From: a virus
Reading direction: 5' to 3' (one strand)
DNA: 56,997 nt
IMG/VR virus record: IMGVR_UViG_3300044655_000346
Coordinates: 1 to 56,997 of that record
The notes under the pieces were generated by a model that was not told the origin of the DNA, ran no database searches, and saw nothing but the letters and a program-made list of their open reading frames with translations. Positions 46,846-56,734 of this stretch are shown one piece after another (the first letter of the stretch is position 1; every line of letters starts with the position of its first letter). Both the position numbers and the translations under genes were made by a program.

Positions 46846-47309
46846 ACTTATCAGCAAATTTCACTCTGAAAGAACTCACAAAGTCTGAGACAGCGACACG
46901 CTTGGATATTGACAATACGCCAAATGAAGAGCAGATCGAGTCATTGCGTTTGCTCTGCGAAAACATCTTGCAACCAGTGCGCGATCATTTTGGCAAGCCT
47001 GTGAAGATTTCATCTGGGTTCAGATGTAGTGCTTTGAATCAGGCGGCTGGAGGCTCTGCTACCTCGGACCATTGCAAGGGCCAAGCCTGCGATTTTGAGA
47101 TTGATGGTGTACCCAATCCTGAGTTGGCAGCGTGGATCGAAAGCAATCTGAAATTCACTCAATTGATATTAGAGTTTTACACGCCAGGCGGTGATCCAAA
47201 TGCGGGGTGGGTGCATTGCTCATATTCGCCATCAAACCTTAAATCTCAGTCACTCACCGCCACCAAGGTTGCCGGTAAGACTACCTACTTGAATGGCTTG
47301 GTGGCATAA
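46842..47309 (+). CDS. Endolysin, M15A-type peptidase (phage A)
   Basis: 155 residues. Begins MNLSANFTLKELTKSETATR, continues ILQPVRDHFGKPVKISSGFR, then SDHCKGQACDFE (His77, Asp84) and GWVHCSY (His125), the zinc ligands of Peptidase_M15_3. Lacks a signal peptide, so it depends on the holin. Differs from the B endolysin by subtype and length. Confidence 0.9.
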   Translation: MNLSANFTLKELTKSETATRLDIDNTPNEEQIESLRLLCENILQPVRDHFGKPVKISSGFRCSALNQAAGGSATSDHCKGQACDFEIDGVPNPELAAWIESNLKFTQLILEFYTPGGDPNAGWVHCSYSPSNLKSQSLTATKVAGKTTYLNGLVA

Positions 47310-47312
47310 ACC

Positions 47313-47978
47313 ATGGCACTTAACCTTGATCAGCAGATAACACCACCAACACCGCCAAACCTTGGCGCGGCTGATGTTGCCTACGATCAGGGTTTCTTCA
47401 CACAATCCTTTGGCGGCTTGAATACCTACTTCAGCAAGCTCGCAGCGTTGTTTTCAGCGTTGTTCGGCAGGCGTGGTGGCAAGTGGATCAACAATCCCTA
47501 TGGCGGCTTTCAGGACTCCACAGACCAGACTGCGGCCAACACCACCACAGCCTACGCCGTCACCTTTAACACCACCGACTTCAGCAATGGCGTTACCTTG
47601 TCGAATTCGTCAAGGCTCAATGTGGCGCAGGCTGGAATCTACAACTTGCAATTTAGCATTCAGTTTAAAAACACCACCAATGACGGCCAAGATGTAGATG
47701 TATGGTTTCGCAAGAATGGCACAAACATTGACAATTCAAACAGCAGATTTCACCTTACACAAAGAAAATCTAGTGGCGATCCATCTCACTTAATTGCTGC
47801 GCTTAACTTCTTTGTCAGTCTGGCGGCCAATGACTATGTAGAAATCATGTGGCGAACAACAAATACTAGCGTCAGCATTGAGCATTTTGATGCCAGCAGC
47901 TCGCCAACCAGACCGGCAGTGCCGTCAGTAATTGCCACTCTTTCATTCGTGTCCAATCTGTCAGTAGAAACCGCATAA
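47313..47978 (+). CDS. Jelly-roll receptor-binding/structural protein
   Basis: 221 residues. N-terminal helical part with YDQGFFTQSFGGLNTYFSKL; C-terminal domain with SRLNVAQAGIYNLQFSIQFK, DVDVWFRKNGTNIDNS, LNFFVSLAANDYVEIMW, FDASSSPTRPAVPSVIATLS. These strands resemble C1q/TNF-like jelly rolls common in phage fibres. Located after lysis genes but before the stabilisation protein, so a tail protein of phage A. Confidence 0.72.
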   Translation: MALNLDQQITPPTPPNLGAADVAYDQGFFTQSFGGLNTYFSKLAALFSALFGRRGGKWINNPYGGFQDSTDQTAANTTTAYAVTFNTTDFSNGVTLSNSSRLNVAQAGIYNLQFSIQFKNTTNDGQDVDVWFRKNGTNIDNSNSRFHLTQRKSSGDPSHLIAALNFFVSLAANDYVEIMWRTTNTSVSIEHFDASSSPTRPAVPSVIATLSFVSNLSVETA

Positions 47979-47985
47979 TTCAGCC

Positions 47986-49467
47986 ATGGCACTCATTCCT
48001 CTCAAAATCCCTGCTGGCGTGTACCGTAATGGCACAGAGTATCAGTCTGCTGGCCGCTGGTATGACGCAAATCTTGTGCGTTGGTACGAAAACACCTTGC
48101 GTCCCATTGGCGGCTGGCGTAAGAAGTCGGCCACCGCACTGACAGGCAAGTGCCGTGGAATATTGACTTGGAAGACAAACTCCGGTGCGCGGTACATTGC
48201 CGCCGGTACGCAGTCCAAGCTCTACGCCATGGACGAAAACAATGTGATCAAAGAGATCACGCCAACAGGTATTGCCTCTGGCCGCGCTGATGCCGTCAGT
48301 GGCACAGGCTATGGCTACAACACTTACGGCTCATTTGCTTATGGCGTGGCGCGTCCTGACGCTGGCGCAGTAGCGCCTGCCACCACATGGAGTCTGGACA
48401 CTTGGGGCGAGTATCTGGTGGCTTGTTCCGACTCTGATGGCAAGCTCTACGAATGGCAGTTGGGATTCACAACGCCAACCTTGGCGGTGGCCATCACCAA
48501 CGCGCCAACCGGCTGTGCGGCCTTGCTGTCTACTGCCGAGCGATTCTTGTTTGCTTTGGGTGCGTCCAGCAATCCGCGTTTGGTGAAGTGGTCAGACCAA
48601 GAGGACAACACGACATGGACGGCGGCAGCCACCAATCAGGCCGGTGACTTTGAACTGAACACGGTTGGCTCACTCAAGTGCGGAAAGCGCGTCAGGGGCA
48701 TCAATTTGCTGTTCACTGATGTCGATGTCCACACCGCGACTTATGTCGGCCTACCCTATGTCTATTCGTTTGAGCGTGCCGGTTCAGGCTGTGGCGTGAT
48801 CTCAAGTCAGTCTGTGGCGGCCATCGACTCTGCCGCCATGTGGATGAGCAGATCAGGATTCTGGGTATTTGACGGTTATGTCAAGCCATTGCCTTGCGAT
48901 GTCTCTGACTATGTGTTCAGCAACATGAACTACAACCAAGCCAGCAAAGTCTATGCTGTACACAACAGCAAATACGGTGAGGTGTGGTGGTTCTACCCAT
49001 CAAGCTCAAGCAATGAAGTTGACTCCTATGTCATCTACAACTACCGCGAAGGCCATTGGAATATTGGCACTTTGGGGCGCACTGCTGGCGTAGACCGTGG
49101 CGTGTATCTCAATCCCATCATGGTGGACGCATCAGGCTACATCTATGAGCATGAGGTGGGCTTTGGCTATGACGGCGGCTCTGTCTATGCTGAGTCTGGA
49201 CCATACGAGATTGGTGTGGGAGAGAACATCATGTCGGTGCGTCAAGTGATACCAGACGAGATGGCGCTTGGCGAGGTGCAGATCAGTTTCAAGTCTCGGA
49301 TGTATCCGACATCAGTGGAAACGACACACGGACCGTATTCAGCGTCACAGCCCACAGATGCGCGGTTCTCTGGCCGTCAGGTCAAGATTCGCTACACAGG
49401 CGCTGTGCTGGAAGATTGGCGTGTTGGCGTGACCCGAGTTGACGCTGTTGCGTCAGGTAAGCGTTGA
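47986..49467 (+). CDS. Tail stabilisation protein (P22 gp10-like)
   Basis: 493 residues. Begins ALIPLKIPAGVYRNGTEYQS, AGRWYDANLVRWYENTLRPI, GGWRKK; later LYAMDENNVIKEIT, RFLFALGASSNPRLVKWSDQ, MSRSGFWVFDGYVKPLPCDV. These blocks are characteristic of gp10-like proteins that plug the tail below the adaptor. It lacks the GSGY repeats of the B protein 39926-41923. Phage A's left arm has no such gene, so this completes A's tail set. Confidence 0.82.
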   Translation: MALIPLKIPAGVYRNGTEYQSAGRWYDANLVRWYENTLRPIGGWRKKSATALTGKCRGILTWKTNSGARYIAAGTQSKLYAMDENNVIKEITPTGIASGRADAVSGTGYGYNTYGSFAYGVARPDAGAVAPATTWSLDTWGEYLVACSDSDGKLYEWQLGFTTPTLAVAITNAPTGCAALLSTAERFLFALGASSNPRLVKWSDQEDNTTWTAAATNQAGDFELNTVGSLKCGKRVRGINLLFTDVDVHTATYVGLPYVYSFERAGSGCGVISSQSVAAIDSAAMWMSRSGFWVFDGYVKPLPCDVSDYVFSNMNYNQASKVYAVHNSKYGEVWWFYPSSSSNEVDSYVIYNYREGHWNIGTLGRTAGVDRGVYLNPIMVDASGYIYEHEVGFGYDGGSVYAESGPYEIGVGENIMSVRQVIPDEMALGEVQISFKSRMYPTSVETTHGPYSASQPTDARFSGRQVKIRYTGAVLEDWRVGVTRVDAVASGKR

Positions 49468-49832
49468 TTGATTGGGAAGAGTTTGAGAGACTGCGCCATC
49501 ATGTGGCTGCGGCACTAGAATACTCTGGAGGCAGTCACGCAGTTGAGGATATTGCTGAAGGCATTGGAAAAGGGCATTTTCAGCTCTGGCCAGGTCTTGA
49601 TTCAGTAATAGTGACAGAGATCATTGTCTACCCGCAGTTAAAGGATTTGCACTTCTTCCTTGCTGGCGGCGACCTAGATGAACTCCGATTGATGCAACCT
49701 ATCATCGAATCGTGGGGGAAGAGTGAAGGTTGCAGCCGAGTGTCTCTCGCTGGCCGTAAGGGTTGGGAGAGATCATTTTTAAGAGACAGGGGATACGAGC
49801 CAAAGTGGTTCGTAATGTGCAAAGACTTATAG
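49464..49832 (+). CDS. GNAT-like virion protein preceding ejection proteins
   Basis: 122 residues with a TTG start overlapping the preceding stop. Pattern GIGKGHFQLWPGLDSVIVTE, LKDLHFFLAGGDLDELRLMQ, ESWGKSEGCSRVSLAGRKGW, ERSFLRDRGYEPKWFVMCK is a GNAT-like fold known from phage gp13-type proteins. No catalytic evidence. Same position as 8433-8864 in phage B. Confidence 0.72.
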   Translation: MIDWEEFERLRHHVAAALEYSGGSHAVEDIAEGIGKGHFQLWPGLDSVIVTEIIVYPQLKDLHFFLAGGDLDELRLMQPIIESWGKSEGCSRVSLAGRKGWERSFLRDRGYEPKWFVMCKDL

Positions 49833-49841
49833 GGGTGACTT

Positions 49842-50657
49842 ATGTCTAAGGGTGGAAAACCACAAGTACAAAATCAATCACAAACGCAGAATCAATCGCA
49901 AACTACGATGATTGATCCAGAGTCTCGGGCGGCATATTTACAAAATCTAGGCTTGGCGCGATCTACTGCTGGCGGTCTTGGTGTTCAGCAATTTGCTGAC
50001 TTTGATCCGCGCTATGTGGCTGGAGAAAAGGCGCTTTACGAAGCAAGCATGAAGCCCTTTGGCGCTGAAGATATTGAGGCTTTTCAAAATCCTTTTGAAT
50101 CTGAAGTAGTCCAACAGTCTTTGAGAGACATTGAGCAATCCAGACAAATGGCGGGTTTGCGTGACGCAGAGAGAGCCACTGCCGCCAAAGCCTTTGGTGG
50201 CTCACGCGCTGGTGTTCAGTCAGCGTTGACCGATGAAGCGGCCTTGCGCGAAGCATCACGCACTGCATCAGATTTGCGTTATCGTGGATTTAATACAGCG
50301 GCAGAGTTGGCAAAGGCAGCACGCGGCATAAATATGCAAGGCTTTCAAAACGCCATGAATCTTGGATTGACCAGACAGCAATACGCACAGTTAGCGTTGG
50401 ATGCACAGCGTAATCTGCCGCTGCAACAGTTGGCTATTCAGCAGGCTGCAATGGGCGCACAACCCGCCAACCTTGGGTCAACTATGACAGGTACAAGCAC
50501 AAGCACTGGCAGATCAAGTCAGCCAACAAGTCGCAATGTTGCGTCAGGCGCATTGGGTGGCGCATTGGCTGGCGCACAGCTTGGATCAATCTTCCCAGGC
50601 GTTGGCACAGCGATTGGCGCAATTGGCGGCGGTCTGCTTGGAGGCTTATTCGGATGA
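49842..50657 (+). CDS. Internal virion protein candidate (gp14-like, A)
   Basis: 271 residues. N-terminal Gln/Asn-rich repeat (QNQSQTQNQSQ), then helices with VVQQSLRDIEQSRQMAGLRD, AKAFGGSRAGVQSALTDEAA, and a C-terminal glycine-zipper (GGALAGAQLGSIFPGVGTAI, GAIGGGLLGGLFG), typical of membrane-inserting ejection proteins. ATGA overlap with the next gene. Confidence 0.7.
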   Translation: MSKGGKPQVQNQSQTQNQSQTTMIDPESRAAYLQNLGLARSTAGGLGVQQFADFDPRYVAGEKALYEASMKPFGAEDIEAFQNPFESEVVQQSLRDIEQSRQMAGLRDAERATAAKAFGGSRAGVQSALTDEAALREASRTASDLRYRGFNTAAELAKAARGINMQGFQNAMNLGLTRQQYAQLALDAQRNLPLQQLAIQQAAMGAQPANLGSTMTGTSTSTGRSSQPTSRNVASGALGGALAGAQLGSIFPGVGTAIGAIGGGLLGGLFG

Positions 50658-51049
50658 ACTACTTAACGAACTTATTTGGCGGTGGCAATGCCGCAGGCGG
50701 TATGCGTAAACCGTCAATGGGTACTGGCATGGATTTGTATGGTGGTCAGCCAAGCATGAATCTTGGTATGACTATGCCAAGAAATACATATGCTGATTCA
50801 GCAACCGGCACAGGCATGATGCCACCATCATCGTTTGGTCAGATGCCTACTAGCGGCATGAATATGCAAACTGCACTTGGCGCAATGCAAGCCTTGGGTG
50901 GGCTTATGGGCAAACCAGAGCAACAAGCGCCAATGCCGCAAATGGAAATGACACCAATGCAGGCAGCTCAGTTGCCCATGGGCGGCAATCAGAGCTATGA
51001 AGACTTGATGAAGATGTACGGTGTACGCAGTGGCGGCTTACTTGGATGA
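50654..51049 (+). CDS. Met/Gly/Gln-rich protein in ejection cluster
   Basis: 131 residues, about one sixth Met, with Gly/Pro/Gln-rich low complexity (GGGNAAGGMRKPSMGTGMDL; MPQMEMTPMQAAQLPMGG). A short ordered C-terminus SYEDLMKMYGVRSGGLLG. Probably an unfolded cargo or assembly factor of the internal virion proteins. Confidence 0.62.
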   Translation: MNYLTNLFGGGNAAGGMRKPSMGTGMDLYGGQPSMNLGMTMPRNTYADSATGTGMMPPSSFGQMPTSGMNMQTALGAMQALGGLMGKPEQQAPMPQMEMTPMQAAQLPMGGNQSYEDLMKMYGVRSGGLLG

Positions 51050-51057
51050 GGTGACAT

Positions 51058-52878
51058 ATGACTAATGAAGAATTGCAACAGATGTTTGCTGAAACTGCAA
51101 GGATTAGAGAACTTGCTAATCCAGCGGCAGTGCCTTACTCCGACTTCCAAGTGCCAGCATCAAATGTCGCGCCATCATCGTTTGCATCAAACCTTGGCGG
51201 CTTACTGTTTGGCGGTGCTGACTCAGGATTGAACGAGTACCTGTCAAGGGAGCAGCAAAAGCAGATGCAGTCTCAGGCACTGATGAGTGCGGCCATGTCT
51301 CTTCTTAGATCAGGCAGAACAACCACTACGCCAATTGGATTGGGTGAAGCACTCGGCAGCGCGTATGAGGCTGGCACTGCTGGCTACCAAGGCGCACAGA
51401 AGAATGCTATTGAGCAATTGATGACCAAGCAGAAGTTGGATGAAGCAAGGAGAGAGGCAAATCTCCAAAAATTCTTCATGGATCGCTTGTCTGGCGCAGC
51501 ACCAAGCGCGGCAGTTACTCCATCGTTGCCAGTTTCGGGACAACCATTGACAGCAATGCAAGCAGCGGCATTGCCTACGCCAGTTTACGGCGTTGGCCCG
51601 ACACCGCAACGCGCAGCGATGATTGGACAAACATTGCCTACTGAACCAGGAACAATATCACCAGTAACTGTTACTGCAAGACAAAGACCTGACATTTTTT
51701 CTTCATTGACTCCAGATCAATTAATGATTGCTGCACTTAGTCCTAAAGCAGCATTGCCAAAATTATTTGAAGAAAGTTTGAAAACAGAGAGCTTTGAAAC
51801 TATTACTGGTCAAAATGCTGCCGACCTTGGACTCGATCCTCGCGGAAAGTATCAGATCAACAATAGAACAGGTCAGGTAAGTACAGTGCAAGCGCCTAGT
51901 GATGAGTACGAGATTGTTACTGGTGCAAATGCCGTTAAGGTTGGTTTGCCTGGCGTTGGTACTTACCAGTTGAACAAAAATACAAGACAAGCCACATTGG
52001 TTGGAACTGCTGAAGGACCATTCGGTGGCGGCACAACTGGTGCTGCTTACAACATACTGCTGACCGAAGACCCAAGCAGCGCCAAATATGCTTTGGCGTA
52101 TCGTGAGTTGAGTAAGCCAGTGCCAACCGAACAGGTTCAGCCTGATGGTTCTACGCGAATTGTGTACACACAACCTGCACCTATTCCACCATCATTTGCA
52201 AAGCCAAGCTACAAAGGCAAAATTGCTACGCCATCAGCAACAACAGCGCCAGCAACTATTGTTCAGCCAAGTGCTGTCAGTGCGCCTGCGCCAGCTAGAA
52301 GTGCGGTAACACCTCCAGTTGCCGCGCCTGCTGATGGTGCTGTTGCTATTCCATTGCCTGCTGGAGTTAAATCAACTCCACTTGCGCCAAGACCAGAAGA
52401 GATTACAGCATCAAGATCAGCAATAAAAGCTGCCGTTGACTTTGTTGCTGCGCTTGAAAAAATAGAAAATGTTGTTTCTCAAGAAGGAATGCAACTTGGT
52501 GGCATTGGATCGAAAGGCGCTACACAAACAGCAATTTATGAAGATTTGCTGACCAAAGCAAGAAAAGCGGCAGAGCTTGGCGTATTAAACAAAGAAGATT
52601 TACCAAGATTGCAAGCCCAATTAAGTGACCCAACAAACCTTTCAACATACATAAAAGGTCTTGGCGGTCCAAGCTATTTCTTTGCTCAAACAGGTGAAAT
52701 GAAAGATCGCATGATTCAAGAAGCAATGCGAACAAATTTGCAATTTGGTTTCCCAATCATGCAGCTGCCCCAATCATTTACGAAAAAACCACCTCCTCCA
52801 ATTCCAACCACAACTGCAATCAAACCGCCACCAATAATTCAACAAATACTTGAACAATATCCATCAAGGAAGCAATAA
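51058..52878 (+). CDS. Internal virion protein candidate 2 (A)
   Basis: 606 residues. N-terminal helices (EELQQMFAETARIRELANPA; LSREQQKQMQSQALMSAAMS), a Pro/Ala/Thr-rich middle around 390-445 (ATPSATTAPATIVQPSAVSA), and a helical C-terminus (AIKAAVDFVAALEKIENVVS). A repeated strand pair GQNAADLGLDPRGKYQINNR and GANAVKVGLPGVGTYQLNKN appears at about 250-315. Role inferred from gene order. Confidence 0.65.
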   Translation: MTNEELQQMFAETARIRELANPAAVPYSDFQVPASNVAPSSFASNLGGLLFGGADSGLNEYLSREQQKQMQSQALMSAAMSLLRSGRTTTTPIGLGEALGSAYEAGTAGYQGAQKNAIEQLMTKQKLDEARREANLQKFFMDRLSGAAPSAAVTPSLPVSGQPLTAMQAAALPTPVYGVGPTPQRAAMIGQTLPTEPGTISPVTVTARQRPDIFSSLTPDQLMIAALSPKAALPKLFEESLKTESFETITGQNAADLGLDPRGKYQINNRTGQVSTVQAPSDEYEIVTGANAVKVGLPGVGTYQLNKNTRQATLVGTAEGPFGGGTTGAAYNILLTEDPSSAKYALAYRELSKPVPTEQVQPDGSTRIVYTQPAPIPPSFAKPSYKGKIATPSATTAPATIVQPSAVSAPAPARSAVTPPVAAPADGAVAIPLPAGVKSTPLAPRPEEITASRSAIKAAVDFVAALEKIENVVSQEGMQLGGIGSKGATQTAIYEDLLTKARKAAELGVLNKEDLPRLQAQLSDPTNLSTYIKGLGGPSYFFAQTGEMKDRMIQEAMRTNLQFGFPIMQLPQSFTKKPPPPIPTTTAIKPPPIIQQILEQYPSRKQ

Positions 52879-54980
52879 TGGCAGACCCAACTATTGACGA
52901 TCTGTATAAATCGTTGCAAGCTGCTCACGCGGCTGGTGATACGCAATCTGCTCAAGCCTTGGCCGACTACATCAGGTCACTGCCAGCACCAACGCCAAGC
53001 GAAAAGCAGATTGAGATGACTACTGGTGCGCCACTTAGTGTGAGGGCAGCAGTGGGTTCTTCTACCACAATGCAGGACAAATTGGCAACGCTGAAGAAGT
53101 TTTTCCCTGACGCGCAACCATACGACAAAGACAACTTCATCTATACCGATCCAAAAACTGGACGGCCAACATTGATGAATGAAAAGAATCCTGTATTCTT
53201 TGGCGTGCCTTTGCCAACCATGGGTGATATTGCTGGCGCTTTGCCAGAGATTTCAGAGTTTGTTGGTGCTGGTACTGGAGCTGCGGCAATGTCACCTTTT
53301 GGACCGCCAGCTATGGTTGCAGGCGCTGGAGCTGGTGGAGCTGCATTCAAGAAGCTGTACGAGATGGGTATGCAGTATGGCGGCCCATCAGTTGAAACCA
53401 GAGGCGGCACAGAGCAAGCGGCTGGCGTGACAAAAGATATTTTGATCAATGCATTAGGGCAGCGAGGTGGGCAACTTGCTGAGAAGTATCTGCCGCAATT
53501 GCTGACACCAATTCAACAGCAATTGATGGGACTGCGCCAAGGCATACCGCAAGCAGCATCAAGACTTGGTATCAAATTACCTGCTGGTGTGGCTACGCAA
53601 AGTCCTGCTGTTCAGCGTTTAGAAGCTGGACTCGCACAAACGCCTGGCGGTGCTCAAGTCATTGCCCCAAAGTACGAATTGATGCAAGAGCAGATGGGTA
53701 CTGCCGCAAGAAATATTGCTGAAGATATTTCACAAGTTGGCAAAACTCCAAGCGTTATACCTACACCACCATTCAAAGAAAAAGGTGGACTTGGACAGTT
53801 TATTCAAAAAGGCGCAGAGGCTGCTGGGAAAAGATTTGAAGAAAGACGCGAGCAACTTGATGATATTGTGGAAAGCGCTGTCGGATCAAACAATAGATTC
53901 CCAGCAACAAACACAGCTCAATTGGTTGCACAACTCCAAACTGAAATTGCCAAAAGCCCACAAACACTTGGTCCAATTTATCAGCCAGTTATTGATCGCG
54001 CCATGCGTGTTGTGTCTGATGCCCAATCTGGGTTTGGTGGCGTTCCATTTGCTGCGCTTAGAAAAGAGCGAACAAGCATTGGAAAAGATTTAGCTCGACC
54101 AGATATTTCTGGCCTTTCAGATACATCAAATTTTGCGCGTTTATATGACGCATTGCGTAAGGATGTATTGGCTGCGGCTAATCAGTCTGGAAACATCGCA
54201 AGCCGAGCAATCAAATTGCATGATCGATATGTAAGGTTCAATCGTGAAGTGAATTTGCCTGCACTACAAAAAATTGCAGATCAAAATCTTGATGTGAATG
54301 CCGTCAACTATGCAATGGCAGGCACAAAAGATGGCATGGGTAGACTCCAACTATTGGTGCGTAATTTCAAGCCAGAAGAGAGAGACACATTGGCTGCATC
54401 AGTTTGGCAACAGTTGGGCAATGCAAAAGCTGGAATGAAAGAAGGCGCAGATGTTGGTGTTGACAGTTATGAATTCAACGCCAATACATTCTTGACTAAT
54501 TGGAATAATTTAAGCGACAGCGCCAAGCAAGTATTGTTTGGCGGTGAGAGATACCGCAACATTATTCCTGCCATCAATGATTTGGTAAAGGTAACAACTG
54601 GTGCGCGTGAAGCTGGCAAGGCCGTCAATGTATCAAACACTGGTGGCGCTCAGATGGTCACATCAGCTCTATTAGGCGCTAGTGGAGCGATTGGCGGTGG
54701 AATTGGTGGAGACATGACACAAGCACTGCTTGGTGGCGCAGGAGCTTTAAGCGGTCTTGTTTTATCTAGCAACTTGGCGGCTAAACTTCTTGAAAGTCCA
54801 AGATTTATTCGCTGGGTATCAGACACCAGTAGAGCTGTTGTGAATAATCCGAACTCACTGACAACTCAAATCGCAAAACTGTCAGCAATTGCAACGGCAG
54901 AGCCAGGCATGAGCGATGCGATTGAGGCTTACTATACGCAGATCAAACCATTTGCAACAGAAATTCGCAGAGCGAGGTAA
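52878..54980 (+). CDS. Large internal virion protein (A)
   Basis: 700 residues. N-terminal LYKSLQAAHAAGDTQSAQAL (a common phage repeat-like helix), PYDKDNFIYTDPKTGRPTLM, then a small-residue hydrophobic run (FVGAGTGAAAMSPFGPPAMV) and long helices. The C-terminus holds a glycine-zipper (SALLGASGAIGGGIGGDMTQ) and SPRFIRWVSDTSRAVVNNPN. These traits match podovirus ejection proteins. Phage B's counterpart is 12514-15093. Confidence 0.7.
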   Translation: MADPTIDDLYKSLQAAHAAGDTQSAQALADYIRSLPAPTPSEKQIEMTTGAPLSVRAAVGSSTTMQDKLATLKKFFPDAQPYDKDNFIYTDPKTGRPTLMNEKNPVFFGVPLPTMGDIAGALPEISEFVGAGTGAAAMSPFGPPAMVAGAGAGGAAFKKLYEMGMQYGGPSVETRGGTEQAAGVTKDILINALGQRGGQLAEKYLPQLLTPIQQQLMGLRQGIPQAASRLGIKLPAGVATQSPAVQRLEAGLAQTPGGAQVIAPKYELMQEQMGTAARNIAEDISQVGKTPSVIPTPPFKEKGGLGQFIQKGAEAAGKRFEERREQLDDIVESAVGSNNRFPATNTAQLVAQLQTEIAKSPQTLGPIYQPVIDRAMRVVSDAQSGFGGVPFAALRKERTSIGKDLARPDISGLSDTSNFARLYDALRKDVLAAANQSGNIASRAIKLHDRYVRFNREVNLPALQKIADQNLDVNAVNYAMAGTKDGMGRLQLLVRNFKPEERDTLAASVWQQLGNAKAGMKEGADVGVDSYEFNANTFLTNWNNLSDSAKQVLFGGERYRNIIPAINDLVKVTTGAREAGKAVNVSNTGGAQMVTSALLGASGAIGGGIGGDMTQALLGGAGALSGLVLSSNLAAKLLESPRFIRWVSDTSRAVVNNPNSLTTQIAKLSAIATAEPGMSDAIEAYYTQIKPFATEIRRAR

Positions 54981-54983
54981 ATC

Positions 54984-56381
54984 ATGGCAGACAACCTACA
55001 AGCCACACCGCGCAACGAGTTGCTGGGACTCTTATCTGATGCCATGTATGGCGGCATCAATTACATGAAAGACCCGCGCAGATCGCAGCAGATGCAAGGC
55101 TTGGCGGGTTTGCTGGAGTCTACAGGCATACCGCAAACCACTCAGCGCATGGCGTATGGTGAGCCACTCACCAACATTGGCCGCGCCAATGTGCCATTGC
55201 TCAAACCTGAGACTGCTGATGCCATGATGAATGTTGCGCCATTTGCGCCAGCAGTGGGTAGATTGGCGAGTCGTGCTATTCGTGCCACTGAGGGTATGCC
55301 TGTTGGGATGGGGATTAAACCGATTAATCTCAACAAGGGTATTTATAAGCCTGAGTTAACAATGGAGGAAATGCTCAAAGTAAAAGACATTCCTACTGTT
55401 GATAGGGTAAAGCAATCTATTGATCTTGTTGGTGAAAAAGAATTTGAGAAGATGGTCAATGCTCAATATAAAAAGTACAAACCATCAGATCAAGATCAAG
55501 AGGCAATGCTTGTTGAATCTGTAACTCTTGACATTCTTGGCAAAGCACAAAGATCACCTTATCCACAACAATCCGCATTAGACCTTGCACAGCAACGAGC
55601 CGCATTGCCTGTTGAGCAAGGTGGTTTGGGTTTGCTTGCGAACAATACTGCAATGGATAGAGCCAAGGCGATGGGGTTTGAAACATCAGCGTTGCATGGT
55701 AGTGGGACTCCTGACATCAATGCGTTTGATCCTAATTTAGTTGGAACAAAAGCTGGCAATGCATTTGATAACTATATGTGGTTTACATCTAGTCCTGAAT
55801 CTGCTAGTGGATATGCACTAAATACAAATCAGTTTGCGTTGATTCCTGATGTAAAGGCACTAAACAATCAAATCAACCAAATAGGTAAAGATATATCAAG
55901 CGCATACACCAATAAAAATATGGATAAGGTTGGTGATTTGCGTAAAGAATTATCAGTCTTAATGAAGCAAAAATCTGATATTTATAAAGATTTTGAGATG
56001 GGTAAGTATATTTCTGAAGGCTCTACTACATATCCTGTTTTATTAAAAAGTAATGAATTTATGCCTTATGAAGCTAACAATCAAAATTGGATGAAAGCCA
56101 ATAGACCAGCAATTGAAGAATCACAAAGTCGTGGATTCCAAGGTGTTGAAATTAAAAATGTCAAAGACAATCCAAATCCAAGTATTGGTAGCGTAATTTC
56201 AAACACCTACGCAACAGAAAATCCTGACTTGATTCGCTCACGCTTTGCCGCCTTTGACCCATTCCGCAAGGATGTAGCAACGGCCACCGCAATGGGTGTT
56301 GCAGCACCTGATTTGCTGGCGGCAGAGCCTACACCAGAAGAATTGCAGCGCCGTCAGTCAGCGTCCTTGCTATTCCCATAA
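54984..56381 (+). CDS. Internal protein with ART-PolyVal-like (ADP-ribosyltransferase-like) domain
   Basis: 465 residues. The N-terminus (ELLGLLSDAMYGGINYMKDP) fits the ejection cluster. From ~200 a phage ART-like pattern appears: PVEQGGLGLLANNTAMDRAK, A236LHGSGTPDINAFDP, Y264MWFTSSPESASGYA, and near 407-426 NTYATENPDLIRSRFAAFDP. These are typical of ART-PolyVal-like domains of injected phage polyproteins. The DNA of ~55.32-56.22 kb is clearly AT-richer than its ends, suggesting a domain insertion. Overlaps the convergent regulator gene by 28 bp. Confidence 0.72.
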   Translation: MADNLQATPRNELLGLLSDAMYGGINYMKDPRRSQQMQGLAGLLESTGIPQTTQRMAYGEPLTNIGRANVPLLKPETADAMMNVAPFAPAVGRLASRAIRATEGMPVGMGIKPINLNKGIYKPELTMEEMLKVKDIPTVDRVKQSIDLVGEKEFEKMVNAQYKKYKPSDQDQEAMLVESVTLDILGKAQRSPYPQQSALDLAQQRAALPVEQGGLGLLANNTAMDRAKAMGFETSALHGSGTPDINAFDPNLVGTKAGNAFDNYMWFTSSPESASGYALNTNQFALIPDVKALNNQINQIGKDISSAYTNKNMDKVGDLRKELSVLMKQKSDIYKDFEMGKYISEGSTTYPVLLKSNEFMPYEANNQNWMKANRPAIEESQSRGFQGVEIKNVKDNPNPSIGSVISNTYATENPDLIRSRFAAFDPFRKDVATATAMGVAAPDLLAAEPTPEELQRRQSASLLFP

Positions 56382-56734
56382 AACGCAGCCACCAGCGGAT
56401 CGCGCCTCGGCTTTAACCTCTTACCTCTTTCCCTTGCCAAGCGGAAAGCCTTATCGTCCAATGTCTCGCGCTGCCTAAACCTACGCAACCTCTCCACTGC
56501 TGTCAGTGGTGGAGGTTTGACGGCATCAGTGCCGATGCCATAGCGGTACACCGCCACCAGCACTCTGCCCGATCTGCGCCACTCTTGGATGTGGACCGTG
56601 CCAGCGAGTCGCAGACGGTTGATCATCTGCTGCGCTGACCTCTCGGTGCAGTACACCTTGGCCGCCAGCTCTGGCGCTGTGCAGGCTGTGCGCTGAAGCA
56701 GATCAATTACTCGCGGGAGTCTTGCGGATTTCAT
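56354..56734 (-). CDS. Winged-helix DNA-binding protein
   Basis: 126 residues. N-terminal MKSARLPRVIDLLQRTACTA, PELAAKVYCTERSAQQMINR (HTH), LRLAGTVHIQEWRRSGR (wing), and a basic tail (RETLDDKAFRLARERGKRLK). GC-rich compared with the window. Likely a transcription regulator in A's leftward early operon. Confidence 0.75.
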   Translation of the reverse strand: MKSARLPRVIDLLQRTACTAPELAAKVYCTERSAQQMINRLRLAGTVHIQEWRRSGRVLVAVYRYGIGTDAVKPPPLTAVERLRRFRQRETLDDKAFRLARERGKRLKPRRDPLVAAFYGNSKDAD

